A stretch of 35,475 nucleotides of DNA from Sulfuricurvum sp. (GCA_024635855.1 JAGXHZ010000105.1:1-35475), one strand, 5' to 3'. Positions 1 to 8,261 are shown, counted from the stretch's first letter. The notes: generated by a model from the letters alone, not told the origin. Program-made: numbers and translations.

Positions 1-1488
1 AAAGGGATGATCACTGTAATGAGAAATTTTATCTTGCAGTTTTTCGATCAGACTAAGACGATTGGGCAAACCGGTGAGCGGATCGTGATGAGCGAGATGA
101 TCAAAACGATTTTTTTCTTCAAGAAGACGATTTTGATTTTCTTTTTGATGGGTAATATCCCTTGCCGAAGCAAAAATATAGGGATTACCATTAAGAGTCA
201 TCCCTTTGGCATGAATCTCTACATCCAATTCGGTTCCATTTTTACGAAGATGTTTGGTTTCAAATTTGAGTGTTTTATCCTTCATGGATTGCATCATTTC
301 AGTAATCTTTTCAGGATCAAAGTATTTATTCCAATCATAAACACTCAATCTTTCCATCTCTTCTCTAGTGTATCCAAGCATCTGTGCAAAAGAGTCACTA
401 AAGAGAATCAATCTCCCTTGGAAATCATGGACGTGAATTCCATCGGTTGCAGTAGCTAAAATCAATTCTATTTGTTTAGCTTGCTTAAATACTCTGCGTT
501 TGGATAAAAAATAATAGAGAGTAAAAAAAACACTTCCGGTCGTTAATAGCGCAAAAAACACTACTAAAGGAATGGTATATTTTTTTAACATATCTTCTAG
601 TGCAGTTAGATTGTCAAATGGATAAACATGAAATTTTTGCATAAGTTCCCGCGCGGCTTGATTCGAAAGAGGGATGGAAAATTCATGAAAATCTTTTGAA
701 TCATCGGTGTGAATTTGATACAGTGCAATCGTAAAAGCTTTGATTGTATCCGCGCTAGGACGTGAAGTGGATGCAACGGCCCATTCAGGATAAAGTTTGG
801 TCGAGAGAAGATAGGGGAAGTTTTTTTCTTTCTGTGGATTTATAACGGTAAGTTCGCTTTTTTTTAGTTTGCCTTTACTGATCATCTCTTCAATGTATCC
901 GGTACGAACAAAAGCAATATCGGCTTTACCCTCACGAAGAGCATCAATCACTGTATCTGATGGCTGACCGGTATAAAGCATTTTGCAATCACGAAGAATA
1001 TCTATGCCGGCTTGAGAGAAGGTTTCTTGCTGCATAAGCATTGCAGCAAACCCCTCTTTATGCGTTGTCGCGATGATTTTTCCGCGAACATCCAAAAGTG
1101 TATGAACATCATGACGATTGGATAAGGCAACAATGACACCGCCGTATGTTGTGAGATGCTTACCATTTGATGTGGTTTCTCGAACAATTGACGCGATATT
1201 GGAAATACCGTATTTATACTCCATTTCAACAAAAGCAGCAGGATGAACCACAACAAAATCAAGATAATTTTTTTCAGTGAGTTTTTCTATCTCTTCTAAA
1301 CTTCCGGAAGTGATGTTGAGATCAAGAAATGGATTGGAGGCATGAACTTCATCTTTGAGAGGTTTCCATATTTTTTGGTTCTCATCGATGGGACGAAAAG
1401 AGAGAACTCCGACATTAACGGTTTGATGAAGAGTTGTGGTTGCAAATAATGATGTAAAAAAGATGAAAAATAAAATAACTTTCCGCAC
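1..1488 (-). CDS. Sensor diguanylate cyclase, PhnD-like periplasmic domain + PAS + GGDEF (partial, C-terminus outside window)
   Basis: Reading frame stays open from a GTG at 1488 to the left edge (about 496 residues), so the C-terminus is missing. A GTG start is chosen because AAAGG lies 8 nt upstream; no in-frame ATG is well placed. Order of parts: hydrophobic signal segment (residues 2-16), then a PhnD/SsuA-like substrate-binding domain (NVGVLSFRP near the start, LDVRGKIIATTHKEGFAA, GKADIAFVRTGYIEEM), a single membrane segment near residues 283-305 (PLVVFFALLTTGSVFFTLYY), a PAS domain (LATATDGIHVHDFQGRLIL through ASARDITHQKE) and the beginning of a GGDEF domain (LAHHDPLTGLPNRL). It probably binds a small anion or phosphonate-like ligand in the periplasm and adjusts c-di-GMP synthesis. 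Whether the GGDEF active site is intact, or an EAL domain follows, cannot be seen. Confidence 0.88.
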   Translation of the reverse strand, partial: MRKVILFFIFFTSLFATTTLHQTVNVGVLSFRPIDENQKIWKPLKDEVHASNPFLDLNITSGSLEEIEKLTEKNYLDFVVVHPAAFVEMEYKYGISNIASIVRETTSNGKHLTTYGGVIVALSNRHDVHTLLDVRGKIIATTHKEGFAAMLMQQETFSQAGIDILRDCKMLYTGQPSDTVIDALREGKADIAFVRTGYIEEMISKGKLKKSELTVINPQKEKNFPYLLSTKLYPEWAVASTSRPSADTIKAFTIALYQIHTDDSKDFHEFSIPLSNQAARELMQKFHVYPFDNLTALEDMLKKYTIPLVVFFALLTTGSVFFTLYYFLSKRRVFKQAKQIELILATATDGIHVHDFQGRLILFSDSFAQMLGYTREEMERLSVYDWNKYFDPEKITEMMQSMKDKTLKFETKHLRKNGTELDVEIHAKGMTLNGNPYIFASARDITHQKENQNRLLEEKNRFDHLAHHDPLTGLPNRLSLIEKLQDKISHYSDHPF

Positions 1489-1524
1489 CAAACATACCTT
1501 TTGTAATGTTATTTACTTAGGTTT

Positions 1525-1533
1525 ATTATAGCA
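1525..1533 (-). promoter_or_regulatory. Extended -10 promoter of the PhnD/PAS/GGDEF gene
   Basis: On the minus strand TGC-TATAAT forms an extended -10. Transcription would start near 1518, leaving a leader of about 30 nt with the AAAGG ribosome site. No good -35 is visible, as is common in Campylobacterota. The gene can therefore be transcribed independently of the response regulator upstream. Confidence 0.5.
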
Positions 1534-1606
1534 TAGTAATAAATTTTCATAAAAAAATAATTTAAATTTTATTTTAAAGTGCTTCCGAAATCACACTCTT
1601 TTTAGA

Positions 1607-2287
1607 TCAAATGTCGATTCTATAACCGATTCCATTGTGGTTGGAAACAATATCTGTATAAGTCTTTTTACGAATACTGCGAACCAATGTGCGCAGAGCA
1701 TCCATAGTCATCATACCCCCTTCCCATACGAGCATTTCTATCACATCATAGGGGATGATGCTCCTCTTATTTTTTAAAAGCAGTTCGATGAAAAGATGAT
1801 TTTTTTTGGTTAATTGACATGATGTTCCATCGGGATGATTGATGGCTTTGTTGATTGGATCGTAACTAAAACCATGGTGCAGCTTGGTATACGTTATCGG
1901 GTTGGAGTTAACGGTTTTTTTGATCGCCATTTGAAGGGCTTCGAACAGTGAACTTTCTTTGCAGGGTTTTATCAAAAATCGGGTAATATCGAGATTAATC
2001 GCTTCAAACAACGTCTCTTTATCCGAATGATCAGTCGTAATAATGACCGGAGTCAGTATATCTTTTCCGCGAAGACAACGGATGAAGTTTAACCCGCTAT
2101 TATCAGGAAGTTCCAAATCAATCATAACGATATCAATCCCGTTCATACGAAATAATTCGCATCCGGTTGTTGTGTCTGAAGTTTCAAACACCTTCAATCC
2201 ATTCTCACGCATCAGAGATGAGCCTCTGCGGCGAGTTTCAGGATCTTTTTCTATGTAAAGCACACTTAAATTTCGAGTTTCGAACAT
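1607..2287 (-). CDS. OmpR/PhoB-family response regulator
   Basis: 226 residues: receiver domain (about 7-125) and winged-helix DNA-binding domain (about 145-226). In the receiver, E13 and D15 form the acidic pocket, D57 (VMIDLELPDNSG) is the expected phosphoacceptor, T84/T85 (VIITTDH) the switch Thr and the LIKPC motif supplies the conserved Lys. The C-terminal domain shows the Trans_reg_C pattern (LTKKNHLFIELLLKN, LRTLVRSIRKK, NGIGYRID). The ATG at 2287 has GAGGA 6 nt upstream. No histidine kinase is encoded beside it; the next gene downstream is a GGDEF sensor, so its phosphodonor is unknown. Three 11-bp-spaced TTAACAT repeats directly upstream suggest autoregulation. Family call is firm; target genes are inferred. 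Confidence 0.93.
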   Translation of the reverse strand: MFETRNLSVLYIEKDPETRRRGSSLMRENGLKVFETSDTTTGCELFRMNGIDIVMIDLELPDNSGLNFIRCLRGKDILTPVIITTDHSDKETLFEAINLDITRFLIKPCKESSLFEALQMAIKKTVNSNPITYTKLHHGFSYDPINKAINHPDGTSCQLTKKNHLFIELLLKNKRSIIPYDVIEMLVWEGGMMTMDALRTLVRSIRKKTYTDIVSNHNGIGYRIDI

Positions 2288-2311
2288 CGTCCATCCTCTT
2301 CACTATCAGTT

Positions 2312-2340
2312 ATGTTAACAAAATGTTAATAGCATGTTAA
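2312..2340 (-). promoter_or_regulatory. Triple direct-repeat operator upstream of the response regulator gene
   Basis: On the minus strand TTAACAT occurs three times (2340-2334, 2329-2323, 2318-2312), each copy starting exactly 11 bp after the previous one. Tandem 7-bp boxes with an 11-bp period are the typical binding geometry of PhoB/OmpR-type regulators. The array ends 24 bp before the start codon of such a regulator. A weak -10 (GATAGT, 2307-2302) follows closely, and a TATATT lies upstream near 2354-2359, so either activation or repression is possible. Confidence 0.65.
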
Positions 2341-2471
2341 CAATAAATAATGAGAATATAATGAGATTTTGATAAGGATTTGATATTTGTGTGATATTAG
2401 GAATTGTCTGTGGAATCAGATGCACTCTTGAGAGGCGTTGAGAGAACTACTTAGATTAAAAACGTGTCAGG

Positions 2472-2663
2472 TCAGCTTTCTAAGTATTTTTCGATTTTTG
2501 CAATCCTATTGGTTAGACACACTGCTTCTTCTGGTGTAAGATCTCCCCATACATCGAGCAAGTGTTCTTTAGCATCAAGCAAAAACAGCTGTAGTTCTAA
2601 ACTACTTTTTTGTTCAAGATTTTTTTCTACTAAGTCAAGCTTATAATTTAAATTGTTTATCAT
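2472..2663 (-). CDS. Small hypothetical protein, 63 residues, putative response-regulator target
   Basis: Not recognised. The 63-residue product is predicted mostly helical, acidic and cytosolic, with no signal peptide or membrane segment (KLDLVEKNLEQKSSLELQL, LLDAKEHLLDVWGDLTPEEA, LTNRIAKIEKYLES). Support for it being real: a near-perfect TATAAT -10 directly upstream on the same strand and a tandem TTAACAT operator at -35. There is no Shine-Dalgarno, and the -10 lies only 6 nt before the ATG, so the mRNA is probably leaderless. An overlapping frame on the plus strand (2464-2646) is low-complexity and lacks such signals. It sits between amrS and the response regulator gene, all on the same strand. 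Confidence 0.65.
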   Translation of the reverse strand: MINNLNYKLDLVEKNLEQKSSLELQLFLLDAKEHLLDVWGDLTPEEAVCLTNRIAKIEKYLES

Positions 2664-2669
2664 AAACGA

Positions 2670-2701
2670 ATTATAGCGATAGAATGTTAATAAAATGTTA
2701 A
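2670..2701 (-). promoter_or_regulatory. Leaderless promoter with tandem TTAACAT operator for the 63-residue gene
   Basis: Minus strand: TTAACAT at 2701-2695 and again at 2690-2684 (11-bp period), 8 bp, then TATAAT at 2675-2670, 6 nt, then ATG at 2663. The repeats sit where the -35 would be, the arrangement of class II PhoB-type activated promoters. The same heptamer with the same spacing and orientation lies before the response regulator gene about 350 bp away. Confidence 0.65.
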
Positions 2702-2712
2702 CAATTAGCTTT

Positions 2713-3741
2713 TTAAAACCATACTCCTGCTATGTCCGTACCGCACCAAGGGCATTGCCCTTTTGAAGACAAATGGTTTGTGACGTAATTTCTCTCCCTG
2801 CTGTGACGATCAATGACCGATTTATCACAATGCGGGCAATAGGTCGATTCTTTCAACATATCATTCATAGTATCGGTATAAACATAGTTTAATCCTACTT
2901 CTTTAGCAATATCATAAGCACGCGCTAGTGTTTCTTGAGGTGTTTTTAAGGTGTTTTGCATTTTATACCTCGGATTGTTGTAGGTGCTGATGTGCCAAGG
3001 AATATTTGGATCAAGACTGGCTTGAAATTTTGCTATGTTTCGAATCTCTTGATCAGAATCATTGCATCCGGGGATCAGAAGCGTCGAGGTTTCGATCCAT
3101 ATCCCTTTTTGATAGGCATAGTCAAGTGTTTCTAAAACGGGTTTTAGCGATGAACCGCAGATCTCTTTGTAAAACGATTCATTATATCCCTTGATATCGA
3201 TATTCATACCGTCTAAAAATGGGAGGATGGTATCAATCGCTTTTCGGGTTTCATAGCCGCTTGAGACATAGATATTATTGAGTCCGGCTTCATAGGCGAG
3301 TTTGGCAGTGTCATACGTGTATTCGAAGAATACGACAGGCTCATTATACCGGTAGGCGATACTTTGGCATCCATTTTCAATGGCGAGATTAAGCGCATGT
3401 TGCGGAGAAAGCTTACGCCCTAATATCGTATTAAGATGTTCTTTCGGATACTGAGAAATATCGGGATTTTGGCAAAATTTGCACGAAAGATTGCATCCGA
3501 CTGTTCCGAACGAAAAGACATCTGAATCGGGTAAAAAATGAAACAACGGTTTTTTTTCAATAGAACCTACATTAACCGTTGCCGCATGACCGTAGGTGAG
3601 AAGATGCATTTGAGCATTTTCGACTTTACGGACACCGCAGATGCCGTACTCGCCCTCAGAAAGTTTACATTCTTGATGGCAGGCATCGCATGCAATCCTT
3701 CCGTCGTCAAGTGTGTGTGAAAGCCATGCAATGGATGACAT
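2713..3741 (-). CDS. amrS: AmmeMemoRadiSam-system radical SAM enzyme
   Basis: 342 residues, close to the usual length of the family. The radical SAM cluster motif CNLSCKFC places the three ligands at C83, C87 and C90. An N-terminal Cys set (C18, C21, C25, C35) and a C-terminal zinc-ribbon-like pair (YCPHC and CPWCG) are characteristic of AmrS-type proteins. Other conserved stretches are RYNEPVVFFEY, DGMNIDIKGYNE and WHIS near TYNNPRY. The ATG at 3741 is preceded by AAGGA. The partners AMMECR1 and MEMO are not in the window, so the reaction cannot be read from context; the family substrate is not well defined. The gene follows the host-attachment-family gene by 21 bp, probably as one transcript. 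Confidence 0.92.
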   Translation of the reverse strand: MSSIAWLSHTLDDGRIACDACHQECKLSEGEYGICGVRKVENAQMHLLTYGHAATVNVGSIEKKPLFHFLPDSDVFSFGTVGCNLSCKFCQNPDISQYPKEHLNTILGRKLSPQHALNLAIENGCQSIAYRYNEPVVFFEYTYDTAKLAYEAGLNNIYVSSGYETRKAIDTILPFLDGMNIDIKGYNESFYKEICGSSLKPVLETLDYAYQKGIWIETSTLLIPGCNDSDQEIRNIAKFQASLDPNIPWHISTYNNPRYKMQNTLKTPQETLARAYDIAKEVGLNYVYTDTMNDMLKESTYCPHCDKSVIDRHSRERNYVTNHLSSKGQCPWCGTDIAGVWF

Positions 3742-3762
3742 ATTAAATCCTTAAGTAAAAGT

Positions 3763-4194
3763 CTATTTTGAAAAATGCGCCAAGACTTCATCTGTTGGAA
3801 TTGTTGTCAAATTAGCATAGAGATTTTCTCTCAATCTATTTTTAATCGATTCAGGGAGTAGCTCGACAATATGATTATTAATGGCTTGGGGGGCAGAAAA
3901 AGACCATTTATGATGGGGGTTATTTTCTAAAACCGTCGTAATCTGTTGTGAAATTTCTTTGATCTTGCGTTGTTCTTTTTCGAGTCCCTTGCAATAGCTT
4001 TCACCTGTTCCACATCCTCGAATTCCATAAAAGCTTCCTTCTACATCAAAAAATGCTTCGCCTCTCTTTTTATGCAAATTGAGACTATTATTACACATAC
4101 TCAAATTAAGAGATACTTTCCCTTTTGGATCTACTTTTCTCGTATAGAGCTTAAAGTGGTCTAAATCCGTCACAATGATTAACTTTGGTAACAT
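3763..4194 (-). CDS. Host-attachment-protein family (baeRF-like) protein
   Basis: 143 residues from the ATG at 4194, chosen because GAAGGTG lies just upstream; an upstream in-frame extension to 4305 has no ribosome site and an unlikely sequence. The N-terminus (LPKLIIVTDLDHFKLYT) and the helical C-terminus (ELLPESIKNRLRENLYANL then TIPTDEVLAHF) match the host attachment protein family (PF10116-type), a release-factor-like fold whose members are mostly uncharacterised. The name comes from a plant-associated bacterium and need not describe the role here. No signal peptide. Probably co-transcribed with amrS. Confidence 0.75.
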   Translation of the reverse strand: MLPKLIIVTDLDHFKLYTRKVDPKGKVSLNLSMCNNSLNLHKKRGEAFFDVEGSFYGIRGCGTGESYCKGLEKEQRKIKEISQQITTVLENNPHHKWSFSAPQAINNHIVELLPESIKNRLRENLYANLTTIPTDEVLAHFSK

Positions 4195-4476
4195 ATTTTC
4201 ACCTTCACGACTATTAACAGCAAGACTAAAACTTAAAAGATTAAGTTCCTTGCGTTTGCATAAAAACATTGTAAAAGAGACTAATGAGATAAATATAATA
4301 TGCAAGTGGTTTTTTCAGCAAAATGGTCGTTTAATCTTTAAAGCTGTATATGATAATGTTCACGATAAAATTTCGAATATTATTACTATTCGTGATGTGA
4401 CATCGGATAATAATCTTGAACTCCAATTTGGATATTGGCGGTAGATAGATTTGAGACTATAAAGGAGTGTATCATC
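4195..4476. other. Divergent intergenic region with weak promoter candidates
   Basis: This is the longest gap in the window. It is AT-rich. On the plus strand TATAAT at 4294-4299 could start a transcript with a leader of about 170 nt for the binding-protein gene. On the minus strand TATTAT at 4300-4295 could serve the host-attachment-family gene. Neither has a good -35. A plus-strand frame ending at 4444 (last residues NLELQFGYWR) has no start signals. No clear hairpin or repeat was seen. Confidence 0.3.
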
Positions 4477-5397
4477 ATGATGACGTTTAAGCAGATGATT
4501 CTAGCAGGGATAGTAGTTTATTCATCTATTCTTGCTGCTGCTGAAAATAATGGAAAAACGGTTGCATTTGCACAAGATACAATGGCAAACGATTTTCGTA
4601 AAGCACAAACGCGTGAAGTTGCTGATACGCTCAAAAAATATCCGAATATCCATTTTGTCTCTTCTGACGCCAAAGGAAAAACGGCACTTCTCATCAGCCA
4701 AATTAACAATTTTATAGACACAAAAGCCGATCTTCTGATCATAGGAACCAACGATGCGAAAGCCGTTGTTCCAGTTATTTCCAAAGCGTATAAGAACAAA
4801 ATTCCTGTCATTATTCTTGACCGTGGAATCCAAGGAGATGACTATACAACGTTTATCAACTCCGATAACATTAAAATCGGAACGCTTGGTGCACAGTACA
4901 TTGCAAAGCGACTCAATGGAAAAGGAAAAGTACTTTTATTTGAAGGGTTGCAAACTGCTGATGTCACCCATCTTCGTTCAAAAGGATTTTTGGATACCAT
5001 CGGAAAGTACAAAGGGATTCATGTGATTAAACGCACGGGTAATTATCTGCGTAAAGATGCTATTCTCGAGATGGAAAAACTGATTGCTTCCGGTGAAAAA
5101 ATCGATGCGATTTTCTCTGAAAGTGACAGTATGCTCAGTGGTGCCCGATTGGCTCTCGAACATCATGGTATCAATCCGGCATCTTTGATTACGGTCGGAT
5201 GCGATTATACTTCCGAAGCGCGAGATGCTATACGAAAAGGGACACAAAGCGGATCAGTCCTGTTTCCGTTGGGAGGGGTAAAATCCGCTGAAATTGCCGC
5301 TAAAATTTTCAGAGGTGAAAAAGTGCCCAAACATATTCTAATTCCGGTAGAGTTGATCACAAAAGAAAATGTAGAGAAAGTGGAACCAATTTTTTAA
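4477..5397 (+). CDS. Periplasmic sugar-type substrate-binding protein (RbsB/LuxP-like)
   Basis: 306 residues from ATG 4477 (a second ATG follows at once), with AAAGGAG 9 nt upstream. A signal peptide (FKQMILAGIVVYSSILAAA) with probable cleavage after AAA sends it to the periplasm. The rest is a type I periplasmic-binding fold of the Peripla_BP_4 group: GKTVAFAQDTMANDF, ADLLIIGTNDAKAVVPVI, IPVIILDRGI, GKGKVLLFEG, DAIFSESDSMLSGARLALE. The ligand cannot be told. There are no ABC permease or ATPase genes nearby. Instead its stop codon overlaps the start of a membrane GGDEF/EAL protein (TAATG), so it probably acts as the soluble ligand sensor for that protein, in the manner known for NspS-MbaA and LuxP-LuxQ. 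Confidence 0.9.
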   Translation: MMTFKQMILAGIVVYSSILAAAENNGKTVAFAQDTMANDFRKAQTREVADTLKKYPNIHFVSSDAKGKTALLISQINNFIDTKADLLIIGTNDAKAVVPVISKAYKNKIPVIILDRGIQGDDYTTFINSDNIKIGTLGAQYIAKRLNGKGKVLLFEGLQTADVTHLRSKGFLDTIGKYKGIHVIKRTGNYLRKDAILEMEKLIASGEKIDAIFSESDSMLSGARLALEHHGINPASLITVGCDYTSEARDAIRKGTQSGSVLFPLGGVKSAEIAAKIFRGEKVPKHILIPVELITKENVEKVEPIF

Positions 5398-8228
5398 TGC
5401 AGATCAACTGGTATTCAAAACAAAATCTTAAAAACAAGCTGCTGCTGATTCTTGTCACCACGATAGTATTGGTGGTTGGAATCCTTGGCAGCTATTTTGA
5501 ATATTTTCTTCGTTCAAATTACGCGGAAAAAGCCCAAGAACAAATTCATTTTACGTTTCAGAGAATATCTACGAGTTTAAATTCTGTGGAGGATAATTTA
5601 AGAAAGGCGATTACATTCATCCAAGACGATGAAGTAATGATTTCTTCTCTTCAATTAATCGATTCTTATCAGGATAAAAACAATTACAATGCGATCTTAC
5701 TTGATGAAGAAAAAAAGAATATTACAGCACAGCTTCTTTATCGGGTAAAACTTTCACTTAATGATTCCATTGCCCTTTATGATACCCATCAAGAACTCCT
5801 AGCGTATGTCTATAAAACGGCAAAAGGGTATCGTCTTAATTTCATCTCTTATGAAAATAATAGAGTGACGATATACAGCCGTTTGGAACAAGAAGAAGAA
5901 TATCGGCCAATACCGACTAAATTTCTCCGATTAATACCGTATCGGCATACGTCTAATTATACTGATCACGGTTTGTATTCAAAAGGAATTGTGACCTATC
6001 ACAAGGAAAATGATGAACTGATCGTCAACTGCCACATGAGTCTTTTAGACAAACAAACAAATAAACTCATCGTTCATGTTGAAATGTCACAATTAATGGG
6101 AAAAAGCTATTTTAAAGAACTCTCTGATGATTTAAATATGTGGATACATTCCAGTTCGGACTCACGATTTAAAACACTAAGTTCACCGCTTAAAGATAGA
6201 AATCAAATACCTATACTTAATGAGACTAATGCCTATAAAGGCTGCGCTTTTATCACTACAAAGGATGGTCCTTTATACATCGTAAGTAATCTTGATAAAA
6301 CGTTTCAGTCTGAGAGCCTTAAAAAAAACAGAACCGCTTTTGTTTCTATCATTCTTGCACTGACATTTATTGCAATTGCGCTTCTTAGGTACTTGTTTAA
6401 TCAACAAATTGCAAATCCGTTACAGGGGCTGATGGAGCAAATTCGGACGATTAAAAACCAAAATTATAATTCCGATATCCTAATCAAAACCGGTGATGAA
6501 CTGGAGCTGATTTCAAAAAGTATGCATCAATTGGCAAAAACCGTACATGACCGAGAATATATGCTTACGCAATTGCTCGAATTAAGCCCAATTGCCGTTA
6601 GAATTGCAAAAGCAAACGGCAGCAAAGTTATGTTTGCAAATAATGCCTATGCCAAACTTATTCAAGTAGAAAAATCTACTGTTATGGATAAAAAGCCTAA
6701 AAATTACTATGCGAATAAAAATGAGTATGATGAGATAGTAAAACAGATTAATAATAATGAAGTTATACGTGATCGGCTTGTAGAACTTTTTATCAATAAT
6801 CAAACGATATGGACATTGGCTTCTTACATTCCAATAGAATTTGAAGGTGAATTGTCCATTTTGGGATGGTTTTATGACATCACTAAGACCAAGGAGCACG
6901 AGCAGCAACTTGAACACATTGCCCATTATGATTCCCTTACCGGTTTACCCAATCGTGTTCTAAATTCAGACCGATTGCGACAAGCAATGGCTCAATCTCT
7001 GCGGCGAGATGAGCATATAGCAGTGCTTTATCTTGATTTAGATGGATTCAAAGAAGTCAATGATCGCTATGGTCATGCAGTTGGAGATCAGCTTCTTGTA
7101 GCTCTTTCAGCACGGATGAAACAGGCATTGCGCGAAGGTGATACTCTTTCCAGATTAGGCGGTGACGAGTTTATTGCAATTTTGACGGATATGAATGATA
7201 CCTCCATTGCGTTACCTATTATACAAAGGCTTTTAGATGCTGCAAGTCAGGCTATCTATTTAGAGGATGTTGTCATTCAAGTTTCAGCCAGTATCGGGGT
7301 AACATTTTATCCTCAATTTGATGATGTAGATGCTGACCAACTGATTCGACAAGGGGATCAGGTAATGTATGAAGCGAAACAATCGGGTAAAAATCGTTAC
7401 CATATTTTTAATCCGGAACATGATCGTACAATACGCATAAGACACGAAAATTTAGAGAGAATACAACAGGCACTGAAGAATAATGAATTTGTTCTTTACT
7501 ATCAACCAAAAATCAATATGCGTACCGGTGACCTTATCGGTGCTGAAGCACTTATACGCTGGCAACACCCCCAAGAAGGTCTTATCCCTCCTCTTGAATT
7601 TCTTCCGATCATTGAAAATCATCCATTAGCAGTAGAAATCGGTGAGTGGGTAATCAACGAGGCTATTTCACAAATCCAACGATGGCAAAATCAGGGGCTT
7701 AATTTGCCCGTAAGTGTTAATGTCGGAGCTCGGCAGTTACTGCAAGGGGATTTTGTTGAACGGCTGCGAGAGATTCTTGCTAAGCATGAAAATTTTGATT
7801 CCTCTTTACTGGAAATCGAAGTACTGGAAACCAGTGCATTGGAAGATGTTACTCGAGCTTCTCAAATTATAGAAGAGTGTAAAACACTGGGGATACATTT
7901 CGCTTTAGATGATTTTGGTACGGGCTATTCCTCTCTTACTTATCTTAAACGTCTTCCCGTTGCTACCTTAAAAATCGATCAAAGTTTTGTTCGTGATATG
8001 CTTGATGATAGTGATGATTTGGCAATCTTAGCAGGTATAGTCGGCTTAGCTTCGGCTTTTGGTCGTGCAGTGATAGCAGAAGGTGTCGAAACCCATGAGC
8101 ATGGTAAACAACTGCTATTGCTTGGATGTGATTATGCACAAGGATATGGAATCGCACGGCCAATGCCCGCAGAAAAGTTAATTACATGGGCTCAGAAATG
8201 GTCTCAAGACCATGAATGGGTAGTTTAA
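5397..8228 (+). CDS. Membrane sensor with HAMP, PAS, GGDEF and EAL domains
   Basis: 943 residues. Membrane segment at about 14-34, a large periplasmic region (about 36-312), second membrane segment (314-335, FVSIILALTFIAIALL), HAMP (336-390), PAS (390-497), GGDEF (about 505-665) and EAL (about 690-935). The diguanylate cyclase motif is intact (RLGGDEF), and an RxxD inhibitory site (REGD) stands exactly five residues before GGDEF. The phosphodiesterase motifs are also intact: GAEALIRW, SVNVGARQL, EIEVLETSA, LDDFGTGYSSLTYL, LKIDQSFV, IAEGVET and QGYG. It could therefore make or break c-di-GMP depending on signal. The start codon overlaps the stop of the binding-protein gene, pointing to a receptor pair. 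Which activity dominates is not visible. Confidence 0.95.
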   Translation: MQINWYSKQNLKNKLLLILVTTIVLVVGILGSYFEYFLRSNYAEKAQEQIHFTFQRISTSLNSVEDNLRKAITFIQDDEVMISSLQLIDSYQDKNNYNAILLDEEKKNITAQLLYRVKLSLNDSIALYDTHQELLAYVYKTAKGYRLNFISYENNRVTIYSRLEQEEEYRPIPTKFLRLIPYRHTSNYTDHGLYSKGIVTYHKENDELIVNCHMSLLDKQTNKLIVHVEMSQLMGKSYFKELSDDLNMWIHSSSDSRFKTLSSPLKDRNQIPILNETNAYKGCAFITTKDGPLYIVSNLDKTFQSESLKKNRTAFVSIILALTFIAIALLRYLFNQQIANPLQGLMEQIRTIKNQNYNSDILIKTGDELELISKSMHQLAKTVHDREYMLTQLLELSPIAVRIAKANGSKVMFANNAYAKLIQVEKSTVMDKKPKNYYANKNEYDEIVKQINNNEVIRDRLVELFINNQTIWTLASYIPIEFEGELSILGWFYDITKTKEHEQQLEHIAHYDSLTGLPNRVLNSDRLRQAMAQSLRRDEHIAVLYLDLDGFKEVNDRYGHAVGDQLLVALSARMKQALREGDTLSRLGGDEFIAILTDMNDTSIALPIIQRLLDAASQAIYLEDVVIQVSASIGVTFYPQFDDVDADQLIRQGDQVMYEAKQSGKNRYHIFNPEHDRTIRIRHENLERIQQALKNNEFVLYYQPKINMRTGDLIGAEALIRWQHPQEGLIPPLEFLPIIENHPLAVEIGEWVINEAISQIQRWQNQGLNLPVSVNVGARQLLQGDFVERLREILAKHENFDSSLLEIEVLETSALEDVTRASQIIEECKTLGIHFALDDFGTGYSSLTYLKRLPVATLKIDQSFVRDMLDDSDDLAILAGIVGLASAFGRAVIAEGVETHEHGKQLLLLGCDYAQGYGIARPMPAEKLITWAQKWSQDHEWVV

Positions 8229-8261
8229 ATGGTGCATTAGGGCATAACGATCCCAAAACTG

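Noticed and set aside
7..459. Plus-strand open frame of 150 codons at the left edge
   Set aside because: It is antisense to the PAS/GGDEF sensor, whose frame reads clear domain motifs through the same bases; the plus-strand product has no recognisable pattern.
1562..1600. Possible terminator hairpin after the response regulator gene (AGTG/CACT)
   Set aside because: Only four paired bases without a bulge; not distinguishable from chance in AT-rich sequence.
4175..4444. Plus-strand frame whose end (ITIRDVTSDNNLELQFGYWR) looks somewhat protein-like
   Set aside because: No ribosome site at its start, its first part is antisense to the host-attachment-family gene, and no domain could be recognised. 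Possibly a remnant, but not supportable.
4435..4463. TTGGCG-N17-TATAAA as a promoter for the binding-protein gene
   Set aside because: Its start would fall near 4470, beyond the AAAGGAG ribosome site it would need to include, so it cannot make a usable message.
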